A DNA stretch of 12,213 nucleotides from UBA2144 sp043819035 (GTDB lineage Bacteria; Patescibacteriota; Gracilibacteria; Peribacterales; Peribacteraceae): the NCBI GenBank assembly GCA_043819035.1, contig JBDRFD010000080.1:1-12213 (forward strand). Reading direction: 5' to 3'. A model generated the notes under the pieces. The model saw only the letters and a program-made list of their open reading frames with translations, was not told where the DNA came from and made no database searches. Below, one piece after another: positions 1 to 6,003 of this stretch; position 1 is the first letter of the stretch; every line of letters begins with the position of its first letter. The position numbers and the translations under genes were made by a program.

Positions 1-1343
1 TCTGTCTCCTCCCGCCATGTCCATCCTTTTGCAATTACTTCTTCCTTTGAAAGAGGAAATTCATCGTGTGCTTTCGTTTCATTGTATGCAAAAGGAGAAA
101 GATCAGTTGAAAGGTATTCTCCCCATTCGCCTGTCTTCTGCATGTGCTCAATTATTTTAGGAACAAGAATCTCGTAATCTATTTGAGTATATTGCTTATT
201 GAAAATACAGTACTCCTTTTTGTTTAAGCTCGAACATCCAAAGAGATAATGGCTGTTGTGACATTCGAAACTGTAATACGTGTTGCTGTTGTACCATGAG
301 AGAAAGTTTGCCAGGCACGTATGATTCCCAACGGCGCAGCACATTTCGTAACTCCACTGTAAGCCATCAGGAGCATTAAACGTTGTATCCTGACTATTAT
401 TGCTTCTGGGGCTATAAGAAAGGTACTTACAGTCTTCGCATTCATCAATGTCGAAGCAGTGTTGACAGTTTTTACTATTGAAGATTGTGTCGCCTGTGCA
501 GTTTTCACTGGCAATGATGTATGAATTCGGATGTGGGAGTTTCATACGCAATTCATCGAGGTTATTTCTCATGTCTGCAATCTTCTTGTGTGTGAGTGGA
601 GAAATATCCTTTCTTATTCTTTTGATCTCATCCTCTCCTACATATTTGTTTTTGTAACAATATTCTCTGCCTCTTAATCCGAAGCTTTCAATGCAATTTT
701 TGCAGTTCACACAGTTATCAATCATGAAGCAATCACTACAATTTCTGCAATTTCTAAAGTATTGGCACTGATAGCAACCTTTGGAAGCGATGCCTTCGTA
801 GCAACTTTCACAAGAGAATGTAGAGAGGGAGTCAACGGTGTCTTTGCAGTTGATGACATAATGACCGTAGAGATTGTCTTCGCCATTAGTCACACCAAAG
901 ACGAGGTAACAATTACGCAAGTTTAATGCATAGTTTGTGTAGTAACTATTCTCCACGTTTGTTGTATATAAGGATGCGTGCGGGGTATCTCGTGTAAGTG
1001 CTATGAATTGCTCAGTGAACGATTTGGAGAAATCAAAATCGCGTCCATATTCAAGTGGATCCCAATCATCGCTCCACAATTCATCTTGGTCGTAGACTTT
1101 GTATGGAGCATCAGGAGCGTAGATTGAAACAATTTCTTTCCCGGAGAGATCTGATTTTCTTTTGTAGATACTATCCTCATTTCGAAACATTAACCTGCGT
1201 TGATATCGACACGTAGGACAGAGTGTTGGTGGAGGAACTGTGTATTTCTTATCCTGATAGGTTGGTGATATTTCATCATAAAAATCCAGATCCTCCTGTG
1301 TGATCTCGAAGTCCGTGCTGCAGTTGGTACAGGTACGTTGCAT
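1..1343 (-). CDS. Cys-rich double zinc-ribbon protein, paralogue A (3' end outside window)
   Basis: This is the N-terminal 447 codons of a paralogue; the frame is open to the window edge, so the C-terminus is missing. I chose the ATG at 1343 because it gives the family start MQRTC, and a TATACT box lies 9 nt upstream. The N-terminal ribbon uses C5/C8 and C42/C45 with the family features F12 and F21-Y22, and resembles the probable zinc-ribbon family zf_Tbcl (recalled, not searched). A WSDDWDPLEYGRDFDF motif follows, then a core rich in CxxC pairs, and the family motif FNKQYTQIDYEILVPKIIEHM-like segment near residues 375-400. No signal peptide or membrane segment is visible, so it is probably cytoplasmic. 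One oddity is that the Cys which ends the first ribbon in paralogues (KRKCD) is Ser here (KRKSD). Residues ~12-43 are identical in DNA to paralogue B. The function is unknown; metal binding is inferred. Confidence 0.9.
   Translation of the reverse strand, partial: MQRTCTNCSTDFEITQEDLDFYDEISPTYQDKKYTVPPPTLCPTCRYQRRLMFRNEDSIYKRKSDLSGKEIVSIYAPDAPYKVYDQDELWSDDWDPLEYGRDFDFSKSFTEQFIALTRDTPHASLYTTNVENSYYTNYALNLRNCYLVFGVTNGEDNLYGHYVINCKDTVDSLSTFSCESCYEGIASKGCYQCQYFRNCRNCSDCFMIDNCVNCKNCIESFGLRGREYCYKNKYVGEDEIKRIRKDISPLTHKKIADMRNNLDELRMKLPHPNSYIIASENCTGDTIFNSKNCQHCFDIDECEDCKYLSYSPRSNNSQDTTFNAPDGLQWSYEMCCAVGNHTCLANFLSWYNSNTYYSFECHNSHYLFGCSSLNKKEYCIFNKQYTQIDYEILVPKIIEHMQKTGEWGEYLSTDLSPFAYNETKAHDEFPLSKEEVIAKGWTWREET
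1216..1310 (-). repeat. 95-bp tract identical to 3080-3174 (gene-conversion tract)
   Basis: This stretch inside gene A is base-for-base identical to 3080-3174 inside gene B and encodes the same part of the N-terminal zinc ribbon (from F12 to CP at 42-43). Sequence on both sides differs at once, and the two genes are otherwise clearly diverged, which suggests local gene conversion or a recent recombination event. Confidence 0.85.
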
Positions 1344-1352
1344 GGGATTGAA

Positions 1353-1358
1353 AGTATA
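1353..1358 (-). promoter_or_regulatory. Putative -10 box TATACT for gene A
   Basis: TATACT lies 9 nt before the ATG of A and is preceded by TGT, which gives an extended -10 look (TGnTATACT). There is no Shine-Dalgarno sequence in the gap. The same box precedes B, C, D and E at 6-10 nt, so the transcript would start at or very near the ATG. No convincing -35 box is visible. Confidence 0.65.
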
Positions 1359-1361
1359 ACA

Positions 1362-1478
1362 TTGTCTGAATCACGGATGTCACGGATTAAATGGATTTCA
1401 CTGATTCTTGTTAAACAAGATCGTGGTTGTAAGAAATTCGTGTAATCAAAATATCAGTGTAATCCGTGATTCAGACAA
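1362..1478 (-). repeat. Intergenic hairpin repeat R, copy 1 (B/A junction)
   Basis: A perfect 17-bp inverted repeat forms the ends: TTGTCTGAATCACGGAT at 1362-1378 and its complement at 1462-1478, with inner pairing (CACTGAT with ATCAGTG). It begins 7 nt after the stop of B and ends 3 nt before the TATACT box of A, so it fills the intergenic space. Compared with copy 2, three stem positions differ on both arms in a compensating way. It has no U-tract, so it is not a classic intrinsic terminator. Confidence 0.85.
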
Positions 1479-1485
1479 GGGAGCC

Positions 1486-3207
1486 TCAATAAACCTCCTT
1501 CAAGTAACATTGTTCACAGTACACAATTTCTGGACGCGAAGGCTGGTAGGTTGTTTGGATTTCAATTTTGCATTTGTCACATTCGCGTTTCCACAATTTC
1601 CTTGGATTTCTCAATGCCATTCTACTCCTATGCCGCTCATCAGGATGGAAGTGGGGGATGGGTAATCGCATCTTCCGGTAAAACTCCAGCTCTTGCTTCA
1701 CAATCCTAAACGGTCTCTTCGTCGCTTCGCATTTAACTGCCCAGTTCAAAATATCATCAGGAATATCATCGATGGAGTCCGGTAATTTCTCCGCAGGGAT
1801 AATCTTCTCCACATCCGGAATCTCATCCACTTCATCTCTCCATTTCCATCCCTTTGCCTCCACTTCCTCTTTGGTCATTGGGAAGTATTCCTGCGCGACG
1901 GTTTCGTTATAAGCAAAGGGGCTTAACTCAACCGGAAAGAATTCTCCCCATTCATACCCCGCGAAGTTCGCCGAAGGCGAACGGAGTGGGGTCTTTTGCA
2001 TGTGCCCGATAATCTTCGGTACCAGCTCTTCATACTCTTTTTTAGTGTATTGTTTGTTGAGGATGCAATAGCTAGCCCGATGGATGCAAACACAACCGAA
2101 GCAATGATTGCTGGAATATGCTGTATCGCAATAGTAGAGATCACGTGAGTTCACAACGGCCGTGAAGCAGAAGGCACAGCTTTGGGAATTGAGACCGACA
2201 GTAGCACATTCGTATGCCTTTTCGATGTTTTCTCCAAATGAGGAGATATCCATGCAATCCTTTGCCCGATAGAGGAGATCGCAATACGCGATATCCCAGC
2301 AATCCTGAATATTGAATCCACGTTTCACATTCTTTGAGTTAAAGATGCAGTCACCCGTTGCGTTCTCATTTTGGAAGCCTTGTTGGTACTTATGTATTTT
2401 TCTTGTGCAGTATTGTGCGAATTCTTCTCGATGCTGCGTAGCACCACGATAAGAATGTATATTCATATTCTGCAATTTTTGCTCGTACTGTTCCTTCGAC
2501 ATTTGCTGGTTGGCGAAGCAGTATTCCTTATCTTTTAAACCGACAGAAAAAGCGCAGTTCTTGCATCCAGTGCAACTTTCCAGGAATACAGAGTGACTAC
2601 AGTGTTGGCAGTTCTGTGAAAACAGGAGGTGGTAGCATCCGGTGCAATCGACACATTGGTAGCACAACTCACTATCCGCGGTGAATAAGCAGTCGAAGCA
2701 CGTCTCAGATTTTTTGAGCCCATAACTGTAACAGGAGTCACGGCAATAATCAGAATCAGAAAGCAGGTAACAATTCTTGCAGTTACTTGCGAAGTTGCAA
2801 TGTTCTGCGTTCTCCATGGGTTCCTGTTGTTGTATATGAAAACGAGGAACTTCCCTTTGGAGTACAGAAAAATTTTCGGCGAATGATTTGGTGAAATCGT
2901 ACTCACGCCCATACTCCAATGCATTCCACTTATCAGAGAACCAGTACGACTTCTCATACACGGGAAACGGCGCTTCAGGTGCAATATTGGAAATCAATTG
3001 CCTTCCGGTTGCACTACATTTTCTTTTGTAGAACTTCCTTTCATTTTGCCACGAGAATCTTCTCTGTTGTCTGCAGTCGGGACAGAGTGTTGGTGGAGGA
3101 ACTGTGTATTTCTTATCCTGATAGGTTGGTGATATTTCATCATAAAAATCCAGATCCTCCTGTGTGATCTCGAATGAGGCAGAGCAGTTGGTACAGGTCT
3201 TTTGCAT
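1486..3207 (-). CDS. Cys-rich double zinc-ribbon protein, paralogue B
   Basis: This is a complete 573-residue protein with about 40 Cys. The N-terminal ribbon uses C5/C8 and C42/C45 (CPDCR), followed by KRKC64. The core at ~135-405 is dense in CxxC pairs and contains two versions of one unit, ending in YCFANQQMSKEQY (229-241) and YCILNKQYTKKEY (380-392), 151 residues apart. The C-terminal module has a degenerate ribbon (C493, FY509-510, HPDER521-525) and an intact CxxC-x17-CxxC (C543/C546, C564/C567), matching what I recall as the CxxC-x17-CxxC domain. The ATG at 3207 has TATACT 7 nt upstream and no Shine-Dalgarno sequence. Residues ~406-417 (PLRSPSANFAGY) have no counterpart in the paralogues and are encoded by an inserted palindrome. 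No signal peptide or membrane segment is seen. Metal binding is inferred; the biological role is unknown. Confidence 0.93.
   Translation of the reverse strand: MQKTCTNCSASFEITQEDLDFYDEISPTYQDKKYTVPPPTLCPDCRQQRRFSWQNERKFYKRKCSATGRQLISNIAPEAPFPVYEKSYWFSDKWNALEYGREYDFTKSFAENFSVLQREVPRFHIQQQEPMENAEHCNFASNCKNCYLLSDSDYCRDSCYSYGLKKSETCFDCLFTADSELCYQCVDCTGCYHLLFSQNCQHCSHSVFLESCTGCKNCAFSVGLKDKEYCFANQQMSKEQYEQKLQNMNIHSYRGATQHREEFAQYCTRKIHKYQQGFQNENATGDCIFNSKNVKRGFNIQDCWDIAYCDLLYRAKDCMDISSFGENIEKAYECATVGLNSQSCAFCFTAVVNSRDLYYCDTAYSSNHCFGCVCIHRASYCILNKQYTKKEYEELVPKIIGHMQKTPLRSPSANFAGYEWGEFFPVELSPFAYNETVAQEYFPMTKEEVEAKGWKWRDEVDEIPDVEKIIPAEKLPDSIDDIPDDILNWAVKCEATKRPFRIVKQELEFYRKMRLPIPHFHPDERHRSRMALRNPRKLWKRECDKCKIEIQTTYQPSRPEIVYCEQCYLKEVY
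1957..1991 (-). repeat. Palindromic element inserted in frame within gene B
   Basis: A hairpin lies inside the coding region: a 7-bp stem GTTCGCC/GGCGAAC at 1966-1972 and 1976-1982 with a GAA loop, closed by CCCC/GGGG at 1957-1960 and 1988-1991. Alignment with A (KTGEWGE against KT-12 residues-EWGE) shows a net gain of 11 codons (33 bp) that keeps the frame. C, D, E and F also lack it. It resembles the in-frame palindromic elements known from Rickettsia in behaviour; I do not claim homology. Confidence 0.75.
3080..3174 (-). repeat. 95-bp tract identical to 1216-1310
   Basis: This is the gene B partner of the identical tract in gene A, covering most of the coding sequence of the N-terminal ribbon. 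Identity stops sharply at both ends. Confidence 0.85.
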
Positions 3208-3214
3208 TGCTTTT

Positions 3215-3220
3215 AGTATA
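3215..3220 (-). promoter_or_regulatory. Putative -10 box TATACT for gene B
   Basis: TATACT is separated from the ATG of B by 7 nt (AAAAGCA) with no ribosome-binding site. It begins 4 nt from the end of hairpin repeat copy 2. Same arrangement as for A, C and E. Confidence 0.65.
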
Positions 3221-3224
3221 CCCC

Positions 3225-3346
3225 TTGTCTGAACCGCAGATTACGCAGATTAATGGGATAACGCAGATTTCTGCATACGACTCCGTTGTTTTTTAAGCGA
3301 GTATCTGAGTAATCAGCGATATCTGCGTAATCTGCGGTTAAGACAA
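3225..3346 (-). repeat. Intergenic hairpin repeat R, copy 2 (ATPase/B junction)
   Basis: The arms at 3225-3250 and 3321-3346 pair at 25 of 26 positions (TTGTCTGAACCGCAGAT and so on). The right arm lies exactly 7 nt from the old ATPase stop codon at 3354-3356, not from the present one at 3419. The interior contains further copies of the gcagat/atctgc word. Confidence 0.87.
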
Positions 3347-3353
3347 TGTGCGT

Positions 3354-3380
3354 TCAAACAATTGGTGGTGCAAACTCCTC
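3354..3380 (-). pseudogene. Remnant of the original 3' end of the ATPase gene
   Basis: Read on the minus strand, these 27 bases encode EEFAPPIV followed by TGA, the same eight residues that end the intact ATPase at 3419-3445. Five of the eight codons differ, all silently, and the stop is TGA here but TAG in the live copy. The stop is 7 nt from repeat R, the spacing seen after other genes of the window. It is no longer in the reading frame of the ATPase and is probably not translated. Confidence 0.8.
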
Positions 3381-3418
3381 CCGCCTACGCCTGCGGGCTA
3401 CGGCGGGCAGGCATCCAA
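3381..3418 (-). repeat. GC-rich palindromic element between live and old ATPase tails
   Basis: This 38-bp GC-rich segment separates the two ATPase tails. With the base at 3380 it has a 6-bp closing stem CCCGCC/GGCGGG (3380-3385 with 3402-3407). It is the likely inserted element that displaced the original gene end. It could also serve as a weak transcription terminator for the ATPase gene, although it lacks a U-tract. Confidence 0.65.
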
Positions 3419-5656
3419 CTATACTATTGGAGGCGCAAACTCTTCGTCTAAAGCTCCGGAATACCAAGCCTCCTCCGCAATATCCCCGCCGCTCTCGTCC
3501 CACTTGCGAAGCAATTCCTCAACTTCCTTTTTTGGCTTCGTGAAGGTCTTTCTGGAGAATTCCACAACATCGTCTTTGAAGTGTTTGGTGGGTGTGGTGC
3601 AATCCGTGGTCGTGCCGGAGAAAGCATCACGTGTTTCGCCCTTAACGCTCATTTTGATGTAAAACTCACGAACGGCCAAGTTAATGATGTCGCGCGTTTT
3701 GAAGACCGGGTTAAATTCTTTTTCAAGAATGGCAGCGTCCTCCGCACCTACGCGAAAACTTATGATCGTTCCGATATTTCCGAAGATCGTTGTTCGCACA
3801 TAGTTATCCAATTGGCCCATGTACTGATGTGCAACTGTGAGGGAGAGGCGGTACTTACGAGCTTCCGAGAGGATTTCTGCGAATGTATTGGTTGCGAAGT
3901 ACTGAAACTCATCGCAGTAGAGGTAGAACTCTTTGCGTTCTTCTTCCGCAGTGTCAGCCCGCTCCAGTGCCGCCTGCTCGATTTTCGTAATCATCATTGC
4001 GCCAAGTATCTGCGCGTTTTCCTCTCCAAGAAGCCCTTTATTAAGTTTCACAAGCATGATCTTCTGGTTATCCATCACCTGCCGGATATTAAAGGTATTA
4101 AATGGCTGGCCGATGATGTTGCGGATCAGGTTGGTGGAAACGAGCTGTCCGACTTTATTTAAGAGGGGAGTAATCGCCTCGTTATCAAACTTCTCGCTCC
4201 ATGCGGCAAACTCGTTTACCCAGAAGTTTTTCACCACCGCATCTTCAATTTTGGCGACGATCTTTTGGCGGTAGTTTTTGTCGGAAAGCATCTTGAGGAT
4301 CGAAAACACCGTTGTGCCTTTGGAGTCCAGAAGAGCGAGTGTCGTTTGCCTCAACACGTGCTCAAGGCGGGGAGTCCAGTTGGATCCGAAGAGCTTTTTG
4401 AAGATTTCGATGAATCCAATCGTCACACGAAGCTTCAATTCGGGAGTCACCGCCTGCATCGGGTTGAATGCGATGGGGAAGTCGATGTCCATCGGGTTGA
4501 AGTAAATCACATCGTTTATGCGATTTTCGGGCACGTGTTTGATCACAGCGTCGACCAGGTCTCCGTGAGGATCCATCACGCAGACTCCTTTGCCTTCTTT
4601 TATATCTGTTGCAATGAGGAGTTCAAGGAGCTTGGATTTACCCGTTCCGGACTTTCCAACGACATAGAGGTGACGCGCGCGATCCTGCCTGAGCAGGCCG
4701 AATGGAATCTGCTGGTTATGGAAGTTGGTGAGTCCAAATGGGAGTACATCCCCGCCGTTTGCTTTCGGTAAATCCAGAGGCGGTTCGCTGCGTCGCGCCA
4801 TCACATGGACAATATGCGGCACAATGTCGGGGTCAGGGTAGTGATATATACCGGAAAGTTCTGAGATACTCATCCAGAAACTGTCGTTCATTGAACGTGC
4901 TTTCCAGCGCTTGAGTGCCGTTTCACCTTTGGAACGCTTGGAGATATTGAAACCGTTGTGATCAATGGTGTTGAACTGCGCGTAAGCTTGCAGAAGCGCT
5001 GTGAGTTGCCCTTGCGCTTTTGTCTCATCATTAGCAATGGCGGCCACACGAATCGCAACTTTGTACTGACGTTCCTCTGATTTTTTGGAGAGCGCTTCCT
5101 TCTCTCGTCTGCGGAAGTCCTTCTGCCCGCGCGCTTTAATAAAGTCACGGATGCGCACGAGCTTTCTGAATCTATTGATCCAGTACATCACGCTGCGGCG
5201 GAAATTAAACTTGAGGTCATCCCTGATAGGCTGCACAACCACTTGCGCCCACAGTTGCTGGCCTTCCTCTGATTTGCTCATCACCGTAAAGAGACCTGCA
5301 AGGCTATCACCCTCAAATTCATCGTATCGCTTCCACGGGTAGATGTCAGGGCGCCTATTGGCAAGTTTCGCAGAGAAGAGATGCCCCTGTTTGAGTATAG
5401 AGTCATCTGCATAGTCTGTTTTTTGTTCCTCAATCACACAATCTGGGAAGATGGAGTATATCTGTCCGATAATGAGCTCCCTCAGCTTACGTGGGGCAAC
5501 AACAAAGAAGTAAACGTGCTGGTTGATAGAAGCAAGCTCAAAGCTGATTTTGGCTCCCCTGAGTTGCTCATGCAGGTTATTCAGAAGCTGTGCGAACTGA
5601 GGTTCGGTCTTCTTGATCTTTTCATCCCACTGCTGGAGGCGGACGAGGAGGAGCAT
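3419..5656 (-). CDS. TraG/VirD4-like P-loop ATPase (coupling-protein family)
   Basis: This is a 745-residue motor ATPase. Walker A is GKSGTGKS at 334-341, followed by VCVMDPHGDL at 358-367. Walker B is FYLYCDEFQYF at 577-587 with D582-E583. A family-typical LTVAHQYMGQL segment lies at 605-615 and FRVGAEDAAILEKEFNP at 634-650. In this family such proteins bind DNA or substrates and feed type IV secretion or conjugation-like machines. Residues 1-330 show no strong membrane segment, unlike the classic VirD4 N-terminal anchor, so it may be soluble or rely on a partner. The start gives LLLVRLQQW at the N-terminus; upstream in-frame sequence meets a TAG about 40 nt away. A GAGG at -8 to -5 and a TATTCT 10 nt upstream are both possible signals. 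It is the only gene here unrelated to the Cys-rich family, and no secretion components are adjacent. Its last eight codons are duplicated downstream. Confidence 0.9.
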   Translation of the reverse strand: MLLLVRLQQWDEKIKKTEPQFAQLLNNLHEQLRGAKISFELASINQHVYFFVVAPRKLRELIIGQIYSIFPDCVIEEQKTDYADDSILKQGHLFSAKLANRRPDIYPWKRYDEFEGDSLAGLFTVMSKSEEGQQLWAQVVVQPIRDDLKFNFRRSVMYWINRFRKLVRIRDFIKARGQKDFRRREKEALSKKSEERQYKVAIRVAAIANDETKAQGQLTALLQAYAQFNTIDHNGFNISKRSKGETALKRWKARSMNDSFWMSISELSGIYHYPDPDIVPHIVHVMARRSEPPLDLPKANGGDVLPFGLTNFHNQQIPFGLLRQDRARHLYVVGKSGTGKSKLLELLIATDIKEGKGVCVMDPHGDLVDAVIKHVPENRINDVIYFNPMDIDFPIAFNPMQAVTPELKLRVTIGFIEIFKKLFGSNWTPRLEHVLRQTTLALLDSKGTTVFSILKMLSDKNYRQKIVAKIEDAVVKNFWVNEFAAWSEKFDNEAITPLLNKVGQLVSTNLIRNIIGQPFNTFNIRQVMDNQKIMLVKLNKGLLGEENAQILGAMMITKIEQAALERADTAEEERKEFYLYCDEFQYFATNTFAEILSEARKYRLSLTVAHQYMGQLDNYVRTTIFGNIGTIISFRVGAEDAAILEKEFNPVFKTRDIINLAVREFYIKMSVKGETRDAFSGTTTDCTTPTKHFKDDVVEFSRKTFTKPKKEVEELLRKWDESGGDIAEEAWYSGALDEEFAPPIV

Positions 5657-5666
5657 GTTGCCTCGC

Positions 5667-5672
5667 AGAATA
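5667..5672 (-). promoter_or_regulatory. Possible -10 box TATTCT for the ATPase
   Basis: TATTCT lies 10 nt before the ATPase ATG, a spacing similar to the TATACT boxes of the Cys-rich genes but a weaker match. A GAGG close to the ATG means a leadered transcript from further upstream is equally possible. Confidence 0.35.
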
Positions 5673-5762
5673 CCGTATGAGAGGGGAGAATTCTATTGGA
5701 AAACTGACTTTTAGAGCAGGTAAAAGTTAAAAATATACGCCTTATTGTTTGTTGGATAAGTC

Positions 5763-5792
5763 ATCAATATATTAATTAATGAATATATTGAT
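5763..5792. promoter_or_regulatory. AT-rich perfect inverted repeat (possible operator)
   Basis: ATCAATATAT and ATATATTGAT form perfect 10-bp arms around the 10-base spacer TAATTAATGA. It lies about 107-136 bp upstream of the ATPase start, outside any repeat of the R type, and no other copy is visible in the window. A dimeric regulator site or a cruciform is possible; function is a guess. Confidence 0.5.
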
Positions 5793-5808
5793 ATACTAAC
5801 ATTTATGA

Positions 5809-5922
5809 TTGTCTGGACCGCAGATGGCGCAGATGCCGCTGATTTCGCAGATGACAAGTAACAAGCTTTGTGCAAGAAATCTGTGTCATCTGCGTAATCT
5901 GCGACATCTGTGGTTCAGACAA
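5809..5922 (-). repeat. Intergenic hairpin repeat R, copy 3 (C/ATPase junction)
   Basis: Outer arms at 5809-5834 and 5897-5922 pair at 23 of 26 positions, and the inner arms CGCAGATGAC (5846-5855) and GTCATCTGCG (5885-5894) pair perfectly. One end is 7 nt from the stop of a remnant gene tail. The segment 5808-5898 is identical to 11180-11270 in copy 5. Confidence 0.85.
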
Positions 5923-5929
5923 GGGAGCC

Positions 5930-5959
5930 TCAATAAACCTCCTTCAAATAGCACTCCTC
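5930..5959 (-). pseudogene. Remnant C-terminal tail of a Cys-rich paralogue
   Basis: Thirty bases encode EECYLKEVY plus TGA on the minus strand, the canonical end of this protein family. It sits downstream of the live stop of gene C, whose own tail reads ERCYLETVY with TAG. Its stop is exactly 7 nt from repeat R copy 3, as at intact genes, so this is probably the ancestral end of C or of a lost paralogue. No upstream coding sequence is attached to it. Confidence 0.75.
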
Positions 5960-6003
5960 GCCCTTCGACTCCTCACTACGTTCGTCGCTCAGGGCTTCGC
6001 TCC
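5960..6003 (-). repeat. cccttcgac-type palindromic element between live and remnant tails of C
   Basis: A 44-bp element with closing pairs GCCCT/AGGGC (5960-5964 and 5991-5995) and further imperfect pairing inside (CGAC/GTCG). It begins immediately at the TAG stop of C. Short elements of this kind are, from memory, common in environmental bacterial genomes. Its position, between a live tail and an older tail, matches that of the element at 3381-3418. Confidence 0.6.

Larger units (their letters stand above)
5657..6003. other. 347-bp gap between the ATPase and gene C
   Basis: No gene is seen here. In order on the plus strand it holds the ATPase promoter region, an AT-rich palindrome, hairpin repeat R copy 3, a remnant gene tail encoding EECYLKEVY, and a cccttcgac-type palindromic element abutting the stop of C. 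Each is listed separately. Confidence 0.85.

Noticed and set aside
1362..1478. Repeat R as an intrinsic terminator
   Set aside because: The stems are strong but no copy has a run of T after the hairpin on the coding strand, so a simple Rho-independent terminator is not supported.
3425..3445. Direct repeat around the ATPase stop as a target-site duplication of an insertion sequence
   Set aside because: The two copies differ at several silent positions and there is no transposase or long inverted repeat; described instead as a duplicated gene tail.
3581..4771. Long plus-strand open frames antisense to the ATPase
   Set aside because: They lie opposite conserved motor motifs, have no recognisable domain, and follow from codon bias of the real gene.
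5804..5860. Short plus-strand frame starting ATGATTGTCTGG after a GATATACT sequence
   Set aside because: It is almost entirely inside hairpin repeat copy 3, and its repetitive residues only reflect the gcagat words.
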